Positions 7,006 through 14,397 of a stretch of 14,417 nucleotides of DNA are shown here, in pieces (the first letter of the stretch is position 1; each line of letters starts with the position of its first letter). Under the pieces are notes generated by a model. The model was given only the letters and a program-made list of their open reading frames with translations. It did not search any database and was not told the DNA's origin. This DNA is from JANRIZ01 sp033764445 (GTDB taxonomy: Bacteria; Verrucomicrobiota; Verrucomicrobiia; JAWXBN01): NCBI GenBank assembly GCA_033764445.1, contig JANRIZ010000098.1, positions 1 to 14,417 of the forward strand. The letters run 5' to 3'. Both the position numbers and the translations under genes were made by a program.

Positions 7006-7412
7006 GCACGTTTGTCGAACTCGAAACGATCCTGGCCTGTGACGCGATTGCCCATTCCAGCGGCAAATACACGTTGGTGGGTGTATTTGACAGGATCTGG
7101 GCGATCAAATTCCCCTGCACCCACGGTCCGCTGGCGATCTATCTGCGTCTGCGCCTCCCGCTGGGTCAGCACAAAATCGAGGTGCAGATCACGGATTCCG
7201 ACCAGAGGGTCATCTACAAAACCCAGCCACCCATGGAGGCGAATGTCACCCTCGAGGACATGACCGGCGAATTCCCCGTGGGCCTGGCGGGGGTCAGCTT
7301 TCCCCTGCCCGATGAATACTGGGTGCAGTGTCTGGTCAATGGGCAAATCCAGGCCAATCTGAGCTATCGGTTGGTCCTCATGGAGGCCCATCCGCATCCG
7401 CCCGGATCCTGA
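7002..7412 (+). CDS. DUF6941-like small protein
   Basis: This 136-aa protein has no known function. The N-terminal pattern of an early Cys-Asp (ACDAIA), GKYTLVGVFDRIWA (21-34) and a following FPC.HGPLAIYLRLRLP strand matches what I recall of the DUF6941 family. That assignment is from memory. The rest looks all-beta (alternating hydrophobics, EVQITDSD, VGLAGVSFPLPDEYWV), ending in a YRLVLME strand and a Pro/His-rich tail. There is no signal peptide or membrane helix. Its ATG overlaps the glmM stop, and GGAG inside glmM lies 7 nt upstream as SD, so it is coupled to glmM translation. It sits in the folP-glmM-dapF run but nothing in it suggests an enzyme. Confidence 0.8.
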   Translation: MSTFVELETILACDAIAHSSGKYTLVGVFDRIWAIKFPCTHGPLAIYLRLRLPLGQHKIEVQITDSDQRVIYKTQPPMEANVTLEDMTGEFPVGLAGVSFPLPDEYWVQCLVNGQIQANLSYRLVLMEAHPHPPGS

Positions 7413-7472
7413 CCCGGACCCGGGGGCCACTTTCCCCTTTTCCCAAAGCCTGTTTTCGGCTTCATATGGGGG

Positions 7473-8285
7473 ATGCTGAAACTGAATTTCACCAAGATGA
7501 ACGGCGCGGGCAACGACTTTGTCATGATCGACAACCGCTCCGCAACCCTCACTCTCTCCCGTGAACAGATCGCCCATATCTGCGACCGTCACCGCGGTGT
7601 GGGGGCGGATGGTCTCCTCCTGGTCGAGCCCCCGCAGAAGGACGGGGATTTCCGGTTCCGCTACTACAACAGCGACGGCGGAGAGGCGGAAATGTGCGGC
7701 AACGGGGCCCGCTGCTTTGCGCGTTTTGCGGAACCCTTCAAACCCGGCGCCAAAACGCTGCGTTTTGAAACGGTCGCGGGACTGATCCAGGCCGAATACG
7801 ACGGACCTTTGGTGCGGCTGAATCTCAGCAATCCGAAGGGGCTGGAGCTGGGCCGGAAAATCCGTCTTGCACAGGGGGAATGTGAGATCCACAACTGCAA
7901 CACCGGCGTCCCCCACGCCGTGCTGATTGTGCCCGATGCGGACCGGGCCTATGTCGGCCAGCTGGGCGCGGAAATCCGTTACCATGCCGATTACGCGCCC
8001 AGGGGGACAAATGTGAATTTTGTCCAAAAACTCGGGGCCGACCGCATCCGTGTCCGCACCTACGAACGGGGGGTGGAGGGTGAGACTCTTGCCTGCGGTA
8101 CGGGGGTGACTGCCGCCGCGATCGTCGCCCACAAGGTCCTGGGTGTGACCACCCCGGTCCAGGTGCTCGTCCAGGGCGGCGACGTGCTGGAGGTGGATTT
8201 CCGTTTTGAGGGGGGAAATCCCGTGGATGTTTTTCTCAAAGGTCCCGCAGATTTCACCTTCACCGGCACCATCGACGTCCCGTGA
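7473..8285 (+). CDS. dapF: diaminopimelate epimerase DapF
   Basis: DapF interconverts LL- and meso-diaminopimelate for lysine and peptidoglycan synthesis, using two cysteines as acid and base. At 270 aa it has normal length. The N-terminal FTKMNGAGNDFVMID is canonical. The first catalytic Cys75 lies in EMCGNGARC and the second, Cys208, in LACGTGVTAAA; the substrate-binding ERGVEGET (198-205) precedes the latter. ATG 7473 gives the usual short lead before FTKM. A G run at 7468-7472 abuts the ATG, too close for a good SD. It follows the DUF6941-like gene by 60 bp on the same strand, and converges with the protease gene 85 bp downstream. No terminator is obvious in that gap. Confidence 0.96.
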   Translation: MLKLNFTKMNGAGNDFVMIDNRSATLTLSREQIAHICDRHRGVGADGLLLVEPPQKDGDFRFRYYNSDGGEAEMCGNGARCFARFAEPFKPGAKTLRFETVAGLIQAEYDGPLVRLNLSNPKGLELGRKIRLAQGECEIHNCNTGVPHAVLIVPDADRAYVGQLGAEIRYHADYAPRGTNVNFVQKLGADRIRVRTYERGVEGETLACGTGVTAAAIVAHKVLGVTTPVQVLVQGGDVLEVDFRFEGGNPVDVFLKGPADFTFTGTIDVP

Positions 8286-8370
8286 CCTGCCGCCCGCCGG
8301 AAATGCCTGGCTGTGTCCACGGTGGAATGGTTGACGGCACTCATCCGGCGGTACAGGGTCTCCCCGCGAT

Positions 8371-9618
8371 TCACTGGGCGCGCTGGGGTTTGACGATATA
8401 CAGCATCGTGGTCATGGTCGCGGCATTTTCAAGACTCATCCTTTTTTGTTCGTGGCCGGGTCCCCAGGTATCCGAATACAATATCTCCTTTTTTCCCTCG
8501 TGGTAACCGATGATCAGCCGCAGGTGTCCGCTTTCCCCCAATGTCCCGGTCTCCCCGGCGGCGGCAAGTTCGACCCCCCAGATCAGGGGGGTTCCCTGAT
8601 CAATATGCTGTTTGACCCGCATCAGGAGTTTCTGCTGTTCGCTCCTGGATGACTTGTAATCCTCCGGGGCCGGCCGGTGATACCCGTTTTTGCTCAGGTC
8701 GCTCCACCGGTCCCAAAGGCGGACCAGATTCACACTGTTGCCACTGCAGATCCGTTTGATCGCCCGTTCCATCCCCTCAAAGGTCGTCCCCTCCTGTTCC
8801 CCGGTCCCGGTCCCTGCAAGCCTGGCCATCATGTGCTGGTCAACATCCAGCGCATAATATTCGCCGATCCGCTGCATCACTGCCAATGCACAGTATCCCT
8901 TGGGTCCCTGATCCACCATGGGGATTCCGGGCAGGGACACCTCGCCGTCCTTTCTCACCACCTTTTGGGCCAGTTGCACCTGGGTCAGCGGCGGGGGCTT
9001 GAGGGCATTGGCCTTCGCCTGCTCCATCAGATCCAGCACATGTCCCTTTTTGGGTTTGATTTCAAGAATGATGTAGTCGGGAACGGACACATTCAGGTCA
9101 AATACGGTTTCCCCCGCCACCCAACGCTGGAATTTTTTGACGACCACGGCGGAGACCCTCTCCTCGTGTGGCCGGGGTTCCTGACCCAGGACGGACGTGA
9201 TTTTCCCCCGAAGCTCCGCCGCCCGCTCCCGGACCTTCGCCGCCGGCTGCTCGCCGACATCGCCCCGGTTGTAAAAATTCAGGGTCACGAGCCGTGGCTT
9301 TCCCGCATGAAACGAGACGAGTGTTTCGATCACCTCAAATCCCGCAAAGCTGAATTCACGGAAGTTCCTCAGCACCTTTTCATCGCCGGTGGCCGAATCC
9401 TGTTTGAAAATGACCGGCGCATTTTGCGCCAAAAACTCGTCGGGACCGACCTTCCAAAAGGTCTCCGCATCCAGAAGGCTGGGTTTGATCTCAAAGGGAT
9501 TGGTGGCCGCCGCCGCGGTCGACGCCACAGGATGCCCCGGTTCCGGAAGGGCAGCGTCCTGGGAAAAAAGCAGTCCTCCCAGGATCAGACAAATCAGTGG
9601 AACAAGACATGGCACCAT
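8371..9618 (-). CDS. exported papain/C39-like cysteine protease
   Basis: From ATG 9618 this is a 415-aa protein beginning with a hydrophobic Sec-type signal (LVPLICLILGGLLFS) but no lipobox, followed by a Pro/Ala linker. Residues about 45-200 form an uncharacterised domain with no motif I know. The C-terminal part looks like a papain-fold peptidase: PMVDQGPKGYCALAV places Gln237 exactly six residues before Cys243, as in papain's oxyanion-hole Gln and catalytic Cys. GHLRLIIGY supplies His365 and YSDTWG supplies Asp383 as third member. This is closest to the C39-like/papain-like group. It has no ABC transporter part. The start is set by GGGGGA (9626-9631) 7 nt upstream and by position 4 bp after the thiS stop; an upstream in-frame TTG (9669) would overlap thiS and spoil the signal. 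It is likely the last gene of the thiH-thiS operon. Confidence 0.75.
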   Translation of the reverse strand: MVPCLVPLICLILGGLLFSQDAALPEPGHPVASTAAAATNPFEIKPSLLDAETFWKVGPDEFLAQNAPVIFKQDSATGDEKVLRNFREFSFAGFEVIETLVSFHAGKPRLVTLNFYNRGDVGEQPAAKVRERAAELRGKITSVLGQEPRPHEERVSAVVVKKFQRWVAGETVFDLNVSVPDYIILEIKPKKGHVLDLMEQAKANALKPPPLTQVQLAQKVVRKDGEVSLPGIPMVDQGPKGYCALAVMQRIGEYYALDVDQHMMARLAGTGTGEQEGTTFEGMERAIKRICSGNSVNLVRLWDRWSDLSKNGYHRPAPEDYKSSRSEQQKLLMRVKQHIDQGTPLIWGVELAAAGETGTLGESGHLRLIIGYHEGKKEILYSDTWGPGHEQKRMSLENAATMTTMLYIVKPQRAQ

Positions 9619-9622
9619 GGTT

Positions 9623-9841
9623 TTATCCCCCAGCCACCACACGGATGATTTCAACGCGGTCCTCCGCAATCAGGACACGGGTGTCAAATTCGGATTTCAA
9701 AAGCGCGGCGCCGTTGATTTCGACCAGAACCGATCGGGGTTCCAGTCGATGTTGCGCCAGAAAATCACCGACCCGGGTGCCGGGGTCCATTTCCACCTTC
9801 TGACCATTGGCGGTGACGGTGATCCTGCCCCGGTCCTTCAC
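9623..9841 (-). CDS. thiS: sulfur carrier protein ThiS
   Basis: ThiS is a small ubiquitin-like protein whose C-terminal Gly-Gly is adenylated and thiocarboxylated to deliver sulfur for the thiamine thiazole ring. The 72-aa product shows the family pattern: an N-terminal strand (ITVTANGQ), VGDFL, VLVEINGAAL, and RVEIIRVVAGG at the very C-terminus. GTG 9841 is chosen because it overlaps the thiH TGA stop (GTGA) and GGAGG (9849-9853) lies 7 nt upstream; a TTG at 9892 would add 17 residues buried in thiH. ThiF and ThiG, its usual partners, are not in the window. Confidence 0.9.
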   Translation of the reverse strand: MKDRGRITVTANGQKVEMDPGTRVGDFLAQHRLEPRSVLVEINGAALLKSEFDTRVLIAEDRVEIIRVVAGG

Positions 9842-11007
9842 GACAGGGCCTCCGCCATGCCGGGGGCCAGGACGGCATCCCAGTCCTTCCACACGGGCTC
9901 GTACCCCATCTCACGGAGTCGCCGCGCCATTTCATCCGGCGAACGGAGGTCGGCCACCGCAAATTGCTCCTCGGCGGGGGTCAGGGATTGCCCCTCGGAC
10001 TTGATGGTTTCAACCGTCCCCCTCTCCCCGTCCATCCGGACTCTCCCGCCAACGGTCACATGGACCTGATCCCGCCCCGCACCGGTGTAGCCGCCCGGTT
10101 CGGTGTGCGATCCGGCACTGATCATGGTCACCCCAAGGGGAATGAGCCCGTCCCGCAGTGCGGCGGGTTCCCGGGTGGAAAGCACGATGCCGAGGGTCGG
10201 AAAACAGATCCGCAATGCACAGACCAGCTGTACCAACTCGCGGTCCCCGAGGGGATGCCGGGGTTCGTATGAACCCGCGGCCGGACGCAGGCGCGGGAGG
10301 GAGACCGTGATCTGGCATTTCCAGCATTCCCGAAGAAGGTATTCCGCGTGGGCGGCCAGGGCCAGGGCCTCCTCACGCCAGGGGGCGAGTCCGAACAGGG
10401 CCCCGATTCCAAGCCGTTTGAATCCGGCCGCGGCGGCACGTTCCGGGGTCTCCAACCTCCAGTCAAAATCCTTTTTGGGACCGTGGGTGTGAACCTGTGC
10501 ATACATCTCCCGGTGATAGGTCTCCTGATAGGCCACCAATCCCTCCGCCCCGGCCTCCACCACGCGACGGTATTCATCGGTTTCCATGGGACCGACCTCC
10601 AGGGAAATGGAGGGCATCAGGGACCGCAGGGCCCGTGTGAGGTCCCGAAGATATTCGACCGATACAAATCGGGACTGCTCCCCGCTGACAAGCAGCAGAT
10701 GGCGAAATCCCTGATCGGCCAGATGCCGGGCCTCGGCCAGAACCTGTGGAAGATTCAACGTCACGCGCAGGATGTGGTTATCCCGGGAAAATCCGCAATA
10801 GGCACAGTTATTGACACATTCATTGCTCACATACAGGGGGGCAAAAAGCCGGATGGTCCGTCCAAAATGGCGCAGGGTGATCTGACGGGACTGCACGGCC
10901 ATGGCCTCAAGATGCCGGGTCTCCGACGCGGAAATGAGTCTCTCAAAGCGCTCCAGGAGCGGACTTTTCACACGGGGCAGGCGGATCAGCGTATCGGCAA
11001 AGGACAT
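9838..11007 (-). CDS. thiH: 2-iminoacetate synthase ThiH (radical SAM)
   Basis: ThiH is a radical S-adenosylmethionine tyrosine lyase that cleaves tyrosine to dehydroglycine (2-iminoacetate) and p-cresol, feeding thiazole formation by ThiG. At 389 aa the length is typical. The 4Fe-4S motif CVNNCAYC places Cys64, Cys68 and Cys71 in the CX3CX2C spacing, after the ThiH-typical lead APLYVSNE. Downstream are YQETYHREMY, SLPRLRPAAG and the conserved end with SAGSHTEPGGY. Use of ThiH rather than the oxidase ThiO suits anaerobic or microaerobic life, though ThiH also occurs in facultative species. The start ATG 11007 lacks a clear SD. It follows accA by 65 bp and overlaps thiS by GTGA, so the two thi genes are translationally coupled. 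Confidence 0.93.
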   Translation of the reverse strand: MSFADTLIRLPRVKSPLLERFERLISASETRHLEAMAVQSRQITLRHFGRTIRLFAPLYVSNECVNNCAYCGFSRDNHILRVTLNLPQVLAEARHLADQGFRHLLLVSGEQSRFVSVEYLRDLTRALRSLMPSISLEVGPMETDEYRRVVEAGAEGLVAYQETYHREMYAQVHTHGPKKDFDWRLETPERAAAAGFKRLGIGALFGLAPWREEALALAAHAEYLLRECWKCQITVSLPRLRPAAGSYEPRHPLGDRELVQLVCALRICFPTLGIVLSTREPAALRDGLIPLGVTMISAGSHTEPGGYTGAGRDQVHVTVGGRVRMDGERGTVETIKSEGQSLTPAEEQFAVADLRSPDEMARRLREMGYEPVWKDWDAVLAPGMAEALS

Positions 11008-11072
11008 GATTTTGAGGACTCTACCAGATGCCCCGACTCCTTCAAGTGCGGGATTTTCCGGGTGCGGACCGG

Positions 11073-12038
11073 TTATTCCTGATATTCACCCATGTCCCGG
11101 TATTTGGCGTACCGCTGATCCAAAAGGTCCTCCAGGGAGAGTTTTTTCAGTGAGGCCAGGTTTTTGACCAGGGCCTTTTTGACATTGGCATACACCTCGG
11201 CGGGGTGATGGTGGGCTCCGCCCATGGGCTCGGGCACCACTTCGTCCACAAGATTCAACCCCCGCAGATCGCGGGCGGACATCTTCAGGGCCTCGGCGGC
11301 CTGGGCGGCAAACTTCCGATCCTTCCACAGGATCGCGGCGCAGCCCTCGGGGGAAATGACGGAATAATAGGCGTTTTCCAGAATCAGTATCCGGTCACAG
11401 ACTCCAATGCCAAGTGCCCCCCCCGAGCCTCCCTCGCCGATGACCACACCGAGCGTCGGAACGGGCAACTGGGTCATCTCCCGCAAATTGACGGCAATGG
11501 CCTCGGAAATATGCCTTTCCTCGGCACCCACACCGGGATACGCCCCGGCGGTGTCGATGAAGGTGATGATCGGGAGTCCGAATCTGCCGGCCAATTCCAT
11601 CAACCGCATGGCCTTGCGATATCCCTCGGGATGGGACATGCCAAAATTCCGCTTCACATTCTCCTTCGCATCCCGCCCCTTCTGATGCCCCACGGCCATG
11701 ACCCGCTCGCCTTCGAGCCGGGCAAACCCCCCCACAATCGCCTTGTCGTCACTGTACCGGCGATCCCCGTGCAGCTCGATGAAATCGGTCAGGACATGGG
11801 TCATGTAATCCAGACTGTACGGACGCCGGTTGTGCCGGGCGATCTGCACCCGCTGCCAGGGGGTGAGGCTCTCATAAATCTCACGCCGGGTCTGCTCGAT
11901 CTTGTTTTCAAGCATCGTTTTTTCCTGCTCAAAATCGATCTTGTGCTCATCCACATGGGCCAGCATGTCCTGCAGCTTCTTTTCAAGCTCCACAATGGGT
12001 TTTTCAAATTCAAGGGGTGTGACTTTCATACGTTTCAT
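11073..12038 (-). CDS. accA: acetyl-CoA carboxylase carboxyltransferase subunit alpha
   Basis: AccA, with AccD, transfers the carboxyl group from biotin-BCCP to acetyl-CoA to make malonyl-CoA for fatty acid synthesis. The product is 321 aa, close to E. coli AccA (319). It has the N-terminal helical segment (FEKPIVELEKKLQDM), the linker RPYSLDY, and the crotonase-like core with IDTAGAYPGVGAEERH, GEGGSGGALGIG and YSVISPEGCAAILWKD. ATG 12038 is chosen because GGAA lies 5 nt upstream and family homology begins just after it; ATG 12029 is possible, whereas the longer frame from 12119 runs into the upstream gene. It lies 34 bp after the binding-protein gene and is probably in the same operon; accD is not in the window. 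Confidence 0.95.
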   Translation of the reverse strand: MKRMKVTPLEFEKPIVELEKKLQDMLAHVDEHKIDFEQEKTMLENKIEQTRREIYESLTPWQRVQIARHNRRPYSLDYMTHVLTDFIELHGDRRYSDDKAIVGGFARLEGERVMAVGHQKGRDAKENVKRNFGMSHPEGYRKAMRLMELAGRFGLPIITFIDTAGAYPGVGAEERHISEAIAVNLREMTQLPVPTLGVVIGEGGSGGALGIGVCDRILILENAYYSVISPEGCAAILWKDRKFAAQAAEALKMSARDLRGLNLVDEVVPEPMGGAHHHPAEVYANVKKALVKNLASLKKLSLEDLLDQRYAKYRDMGEYQE

Positions 12039-12072
12039 GGCGATTCCACGCGTTTGCACGGGCTTCCCGGCC

Positions 12073-13233
12073 CTAGGGCTCCACGCTCTTGACAAAGGAG
12101 GTCTTGTTTCCATCCTCAATTTTCAGGACCACCAGCGACTTTTGGGCGTTCCGCCCGGCATCCATGGTGATGTTCCCCGCCACTCCCTCAAATCCCTTGA
12201 TGGTGGCCAGCGCATCCCGGATGGCCTGGCCGTCGGTCGAACCGGCACGGCGGATGGAATCGGCCATCATGTACATGGAATCGTACCCCAGGACTGCCAT
12301 GGCGTCGGGCACCTGGCCATGCTGCTGCTTGAAGGCTTTCACAAATTCCCGGACTTTCGGACGGGTGTCATCGGGGGAATAATGGTTGCTGTAGTAGCTG
12401 CCGATGATGGCTTTGCCGCCAATCTCAAAGGTTTTTTCGGAATCCCACCCATCACCCCCCAAAAAGGGGACGGTCATGCCCAACTCCCGCGCCTGGCGGG
12501 CAATCAGTCCAAATTCCGTGTAATAGCCGGGAAGAAAGATGGCATCCGGATTCCGGCCTTTGATGCTCGTCAACTGCGCCTTGAAATCCACGTCCCCCTC
12601 GGAATAGGACTCGTCGGCGACGATCTCCCCGCCCAATTCCCTGACCTTCTCCTTGAAAAACTTGGCCAAACCGACACTGTAATCGTTCTTCACATCCGTA
12701 AAAACGGCAAACTTCCTGAGCTTCAGATCCTCCATCGCAAACTTGGCCATGGCGGCCCCCTGAAAGGGATCGATAAAACATCCGCGAAAGATGAAGTCCC
12801 CGATTTCCGTGACCTTCGGATTGGTCGAGGCGGGCGACAACATGGGCACCCGGGCACTCTGGCACTGTGGCGCGGCGGCAATGCTGCGCGAACTGGCCAC
12901 CTCCCCGATGACGGCGGTCACACGGTTCTGGTTGATCAGCTTCAAAACGGCATTCACCGCCTCCTCGGGCCGTCCCTGATCATCCTCGGTGACAATCCGT
13001 ATTTTTTTACCCAGAATCCCCCCCTTGGCATTGATTTCCTCCGCCGCCATCCGCACCCCCTTGTCGGTGGATTGACCGAATGTCGCGGTACTGCCGGTCA
13101 TTGACCCATAGTGACCAATCAGTATCTCATTGGCCGCGGCTCCGGTGGAGGGCTTGGAACAGCCGCCCAGAAAGTAAAGGCTCAAAAGAGTCCCGGTGGC
13201 CAGAAGGGAACGAAGGATGGACGGTATGTTCAT
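12073..13233 (-). CDS. ABC transporter substrate-binding lipoprotein, LivJ-type
   Basis: This 386-aa periplasmic binding protein belongs to the branched-chain amino acid/amide family (Peripla_BP_6 fold). A hydrophobic signal ends in the lipobox LGGC, with lipidated Cys25, so the protein is tethered to a membrane. The mature N-terminus EILIGHYGSMTGSTATFG and the following GVRMAAEEINAKGGILGKKI are highly characteristic, as are INQNRVTAVIGEVASS and VPMLSPASTNPKVTE. Ligands in this family include Leu/Ile/Val, amides, urea and aromatic acids; which applies cannot be told. The permease and ATPase genes (livHMGF type) are not in the window, so this is an orphan binding protein. It is first in the run leading to accA. 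There is no SD before ATG 13233, and the candidate promoter would give an almost leaderless transcript. Confidence 0.93.
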   Translation of the reverse strand: MNIPSILRSLLATGTLLSLYFLGGCSKPSTGAAANEILIGHYGSMTGSTATFGQSTDKGVRMAAEEINAKGGILGKKIRIVTEDDQGRPEEAVNAVLKLINQNRVTAVIGEVASSRSIAAAPQCQSARVPMLSPASTNPKVTEIGDFIFRGCFIDPFQGAAMAKFAMEDLKLRKFAVFTDVKNDYSVGLAKFFKEKVRELGGEIVADESYSEGDVDFKAQLTSIKGRNPDAIFLPGYYTEFGLIARQARELGMTVPFLGGDGWDSEKTFEIGGKAIIGSYYSNHYSPDDTRPKVREFVKAFKQQHGQVPDAMAVLGYDSMYMMADSIRRAGSTDGQAIRDALATIKGFEGVAGNITMDAGRNAQKSLVVLKIEDGNKTSFVKSVEP

Positions 13234-13242
13234 GGGAAGCCA

Positions 13243-13271
13243 TTTCTAGGCAATCAGCCGCCTTTTGGCAA
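13243..13271 (-). promoter_or_regulatory. candidate promoter for the binding-protein/accA/thiHS run
   Basis: On the minus strand TTGCCA (13271-13266; 5 of 6 of the -35 consensus) is followed after 17 bp by TAGAAA (13248-13243; 4 of 6 of -10). Transcription would begin near 13236, only about 3 nt before ATG 13233, which agrees with the lack of an SD there. It is placed by eye only. Confidence 0.35.
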
Positions 13272-13285
13272 AACTAATGTTTGCC
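13267..13285. promoter_or_regulatory. inverted repeat over the -35 box, possible operator
   Basis: GGCAAA (13267-13272) and TTTGCC (13280-13285) form a perfect 6-bp inverted repeat with a 7-nt spacer, in the divergent gap between the binding-protein gene and tilS. It overlaps the candidate -35 box, where a repressor would block transcription. Confidence 0.3.
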
Positions 13286-13393
13286 GGTGTTTGTGAGGCA
13301 TTTTGCGGAATCCAATCCCCCCCCATCCCCGGTGCCTCCCGACTGACCCCTCCGCTTCTGTGTTGTTTCCATGCGGTTCTCCGGCTATTAAAA

Positions 13394-14365
13394 ATGAAGT
13401 ACATGCTGACCGCACTCGACGACTTTTTCGCAAAACAGCCCTTTCTCCGCAAAAACCAGCCTCACCTGGTGGCCGTCTCGGGCGGGCTGGACTCCGTCTG
13501 CCTCCTGCACGCCCTGCAGCAGGCCGGTTGCCGCAGATTGCACGTGGCCCATTTCAATCATCGGCTGCGCGCACGGCAGAGTGACTCCGACCAACGGTTT
13601 GTCAAAAGCCTGGCGGAGGAATGGGGGCTCCCCTTCCATGCCGGCCAGGAAAACGTCAAAGCCCTGGCCCGCCGTCAAAAACTTTCCATTGAAACGGCGG
13701 CCCGCGAGGCCCGCTACGCCTGGTTCCGCTCCCTGGCCGGGACGCTTCGCATTCCCCGGATTTTCCTCGCCCACCATGCCGGGGACCAGATTGAAACCTT
13801 TCTCCAACGGCTCTTCCGCGGAACGGGCATGCAGGGGCTGTGTGCGATGGAACCGGTCGCCCGGCAGCAGGGCCTGATCCTGCTGCGGCCTTTCCTGACA
13901 ACCCCCCGGGCGACCCTGACCGATTTTGCCACGGCCCGGGGACTCGACTGGCGCGAGGACCCTTCCAATGCCTCCCCCGAATTCCAGCGCAACCGGGTCC
14001 GCCACGAACTGATCCCGCTGCTCAACGACATTTTCAAACGGGATGTCTCCCCCAATATCCTCCGCACCATTGAAATTCTCACCGAGGACCACCTCGCTCT
14101 CCGACCCGCCCCCACCCCGGTCCGTTTCCCGGTGACGGCTTTGCGCAAAATGTCCGTCGCCCTGCAGCGGCGCACCATCCATGCCTGGCTGTGTGTGCGC
14201 CACAAAATCGCGGGGGTCACGTTTGAACAGGTCGAGAACGTCCGGGCCCTCGCCCTCCCCGGCAACCCCACCCACCGCTGCAATTTGAGCCGCGGAAACC
14301 ACGTCAGCCGCCGCCAGGGTCTGCTTCGCATTGAAAAAAATCAGGCACGACCGCTTGCTCCTTGA
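13394..14365 (+). CDS. tilS: tRNA(Ile)-lysidine synthase TilS
   Basis: TilS attaches lysine to C34 of the CAU-anticodon tRNA-Ile using ATP, so that it reads AUA. The 323-aa product has the N-type ATP pyrophosphatase P-loop SGGLDS (29-34), HVAHFNHRLR (50-59), ETAAREARYAWF, the signature LAHHAGDQIETFLQRLFRG, and WREDPSNASPEFQRNRVRHELIPLL. After that only a reduced C-terminal part remains, so it is shorter than E. coli TilS (about 430 aa) and resembles the compact type without the full C-terminal tRNA-binding domain. The start is ATG 13394 or 13403; neither has an SD, and the frame open from 13265 adds 43 unrelated residues. A weak TTGTTT-17-TATTAA pair (13363-13391) would start RNA near 13398 and would favour 13403. 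It is divergent from the binding-protein gene. Confidence 0.92.
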   Translation: MKYMLTALDDFFAKQPFLRKNQPHLVAVSGGLDSVCLLHALQQAGCRRLHVAHFNHRLRARQSDSDQRFVKSLAEEWGLPFHAGQENVKALARRQKLSIETAAREARYAWFRSLAGTLRIPRIFLAHHAGDQIETFLQRLFRGTGMQGLCAMEPVARQQGLILLRPFLTTPRATLTDFATARGLDWREDPSNASPEFQRNRVRHELIPLLNDIFKRDVSPNILRTIEILTEDHLALRPAPTPVRFPVTALRKMSVALQRRTIHAWLCVRHKIAGVTFEQVENVRALALPGNPTHRCNLSRGNHVSRRQGLLRIEKNQARPLAP

Positions 14366-14397
14366 TAGCCAATGCGGATCACCCAGATGACTGCCCC

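Noticed and set aside
6885..8132. 415-aa minus-strand ORF across glmM end, DUF6941-like gene and dapF
   Set aside because: It lies antisense to three genes, two of them certain, and its composition is typical of antisense reading in GC-rich DNA.
8286..8370. Inverted CCGCCGGA/TCCGGCGG between dapF and the protease as a terminator
   Set aside because: The 8-bp arms are some 45 bp apart, with no T run on either side.
12039..12119. N-terminal extension of accA to 12119
   Set aside because: It would overlap the end of the binding-protein gene and adds residues absent from AccA; ATG 12038 gives 321 aa, near E. coli AccA (319).
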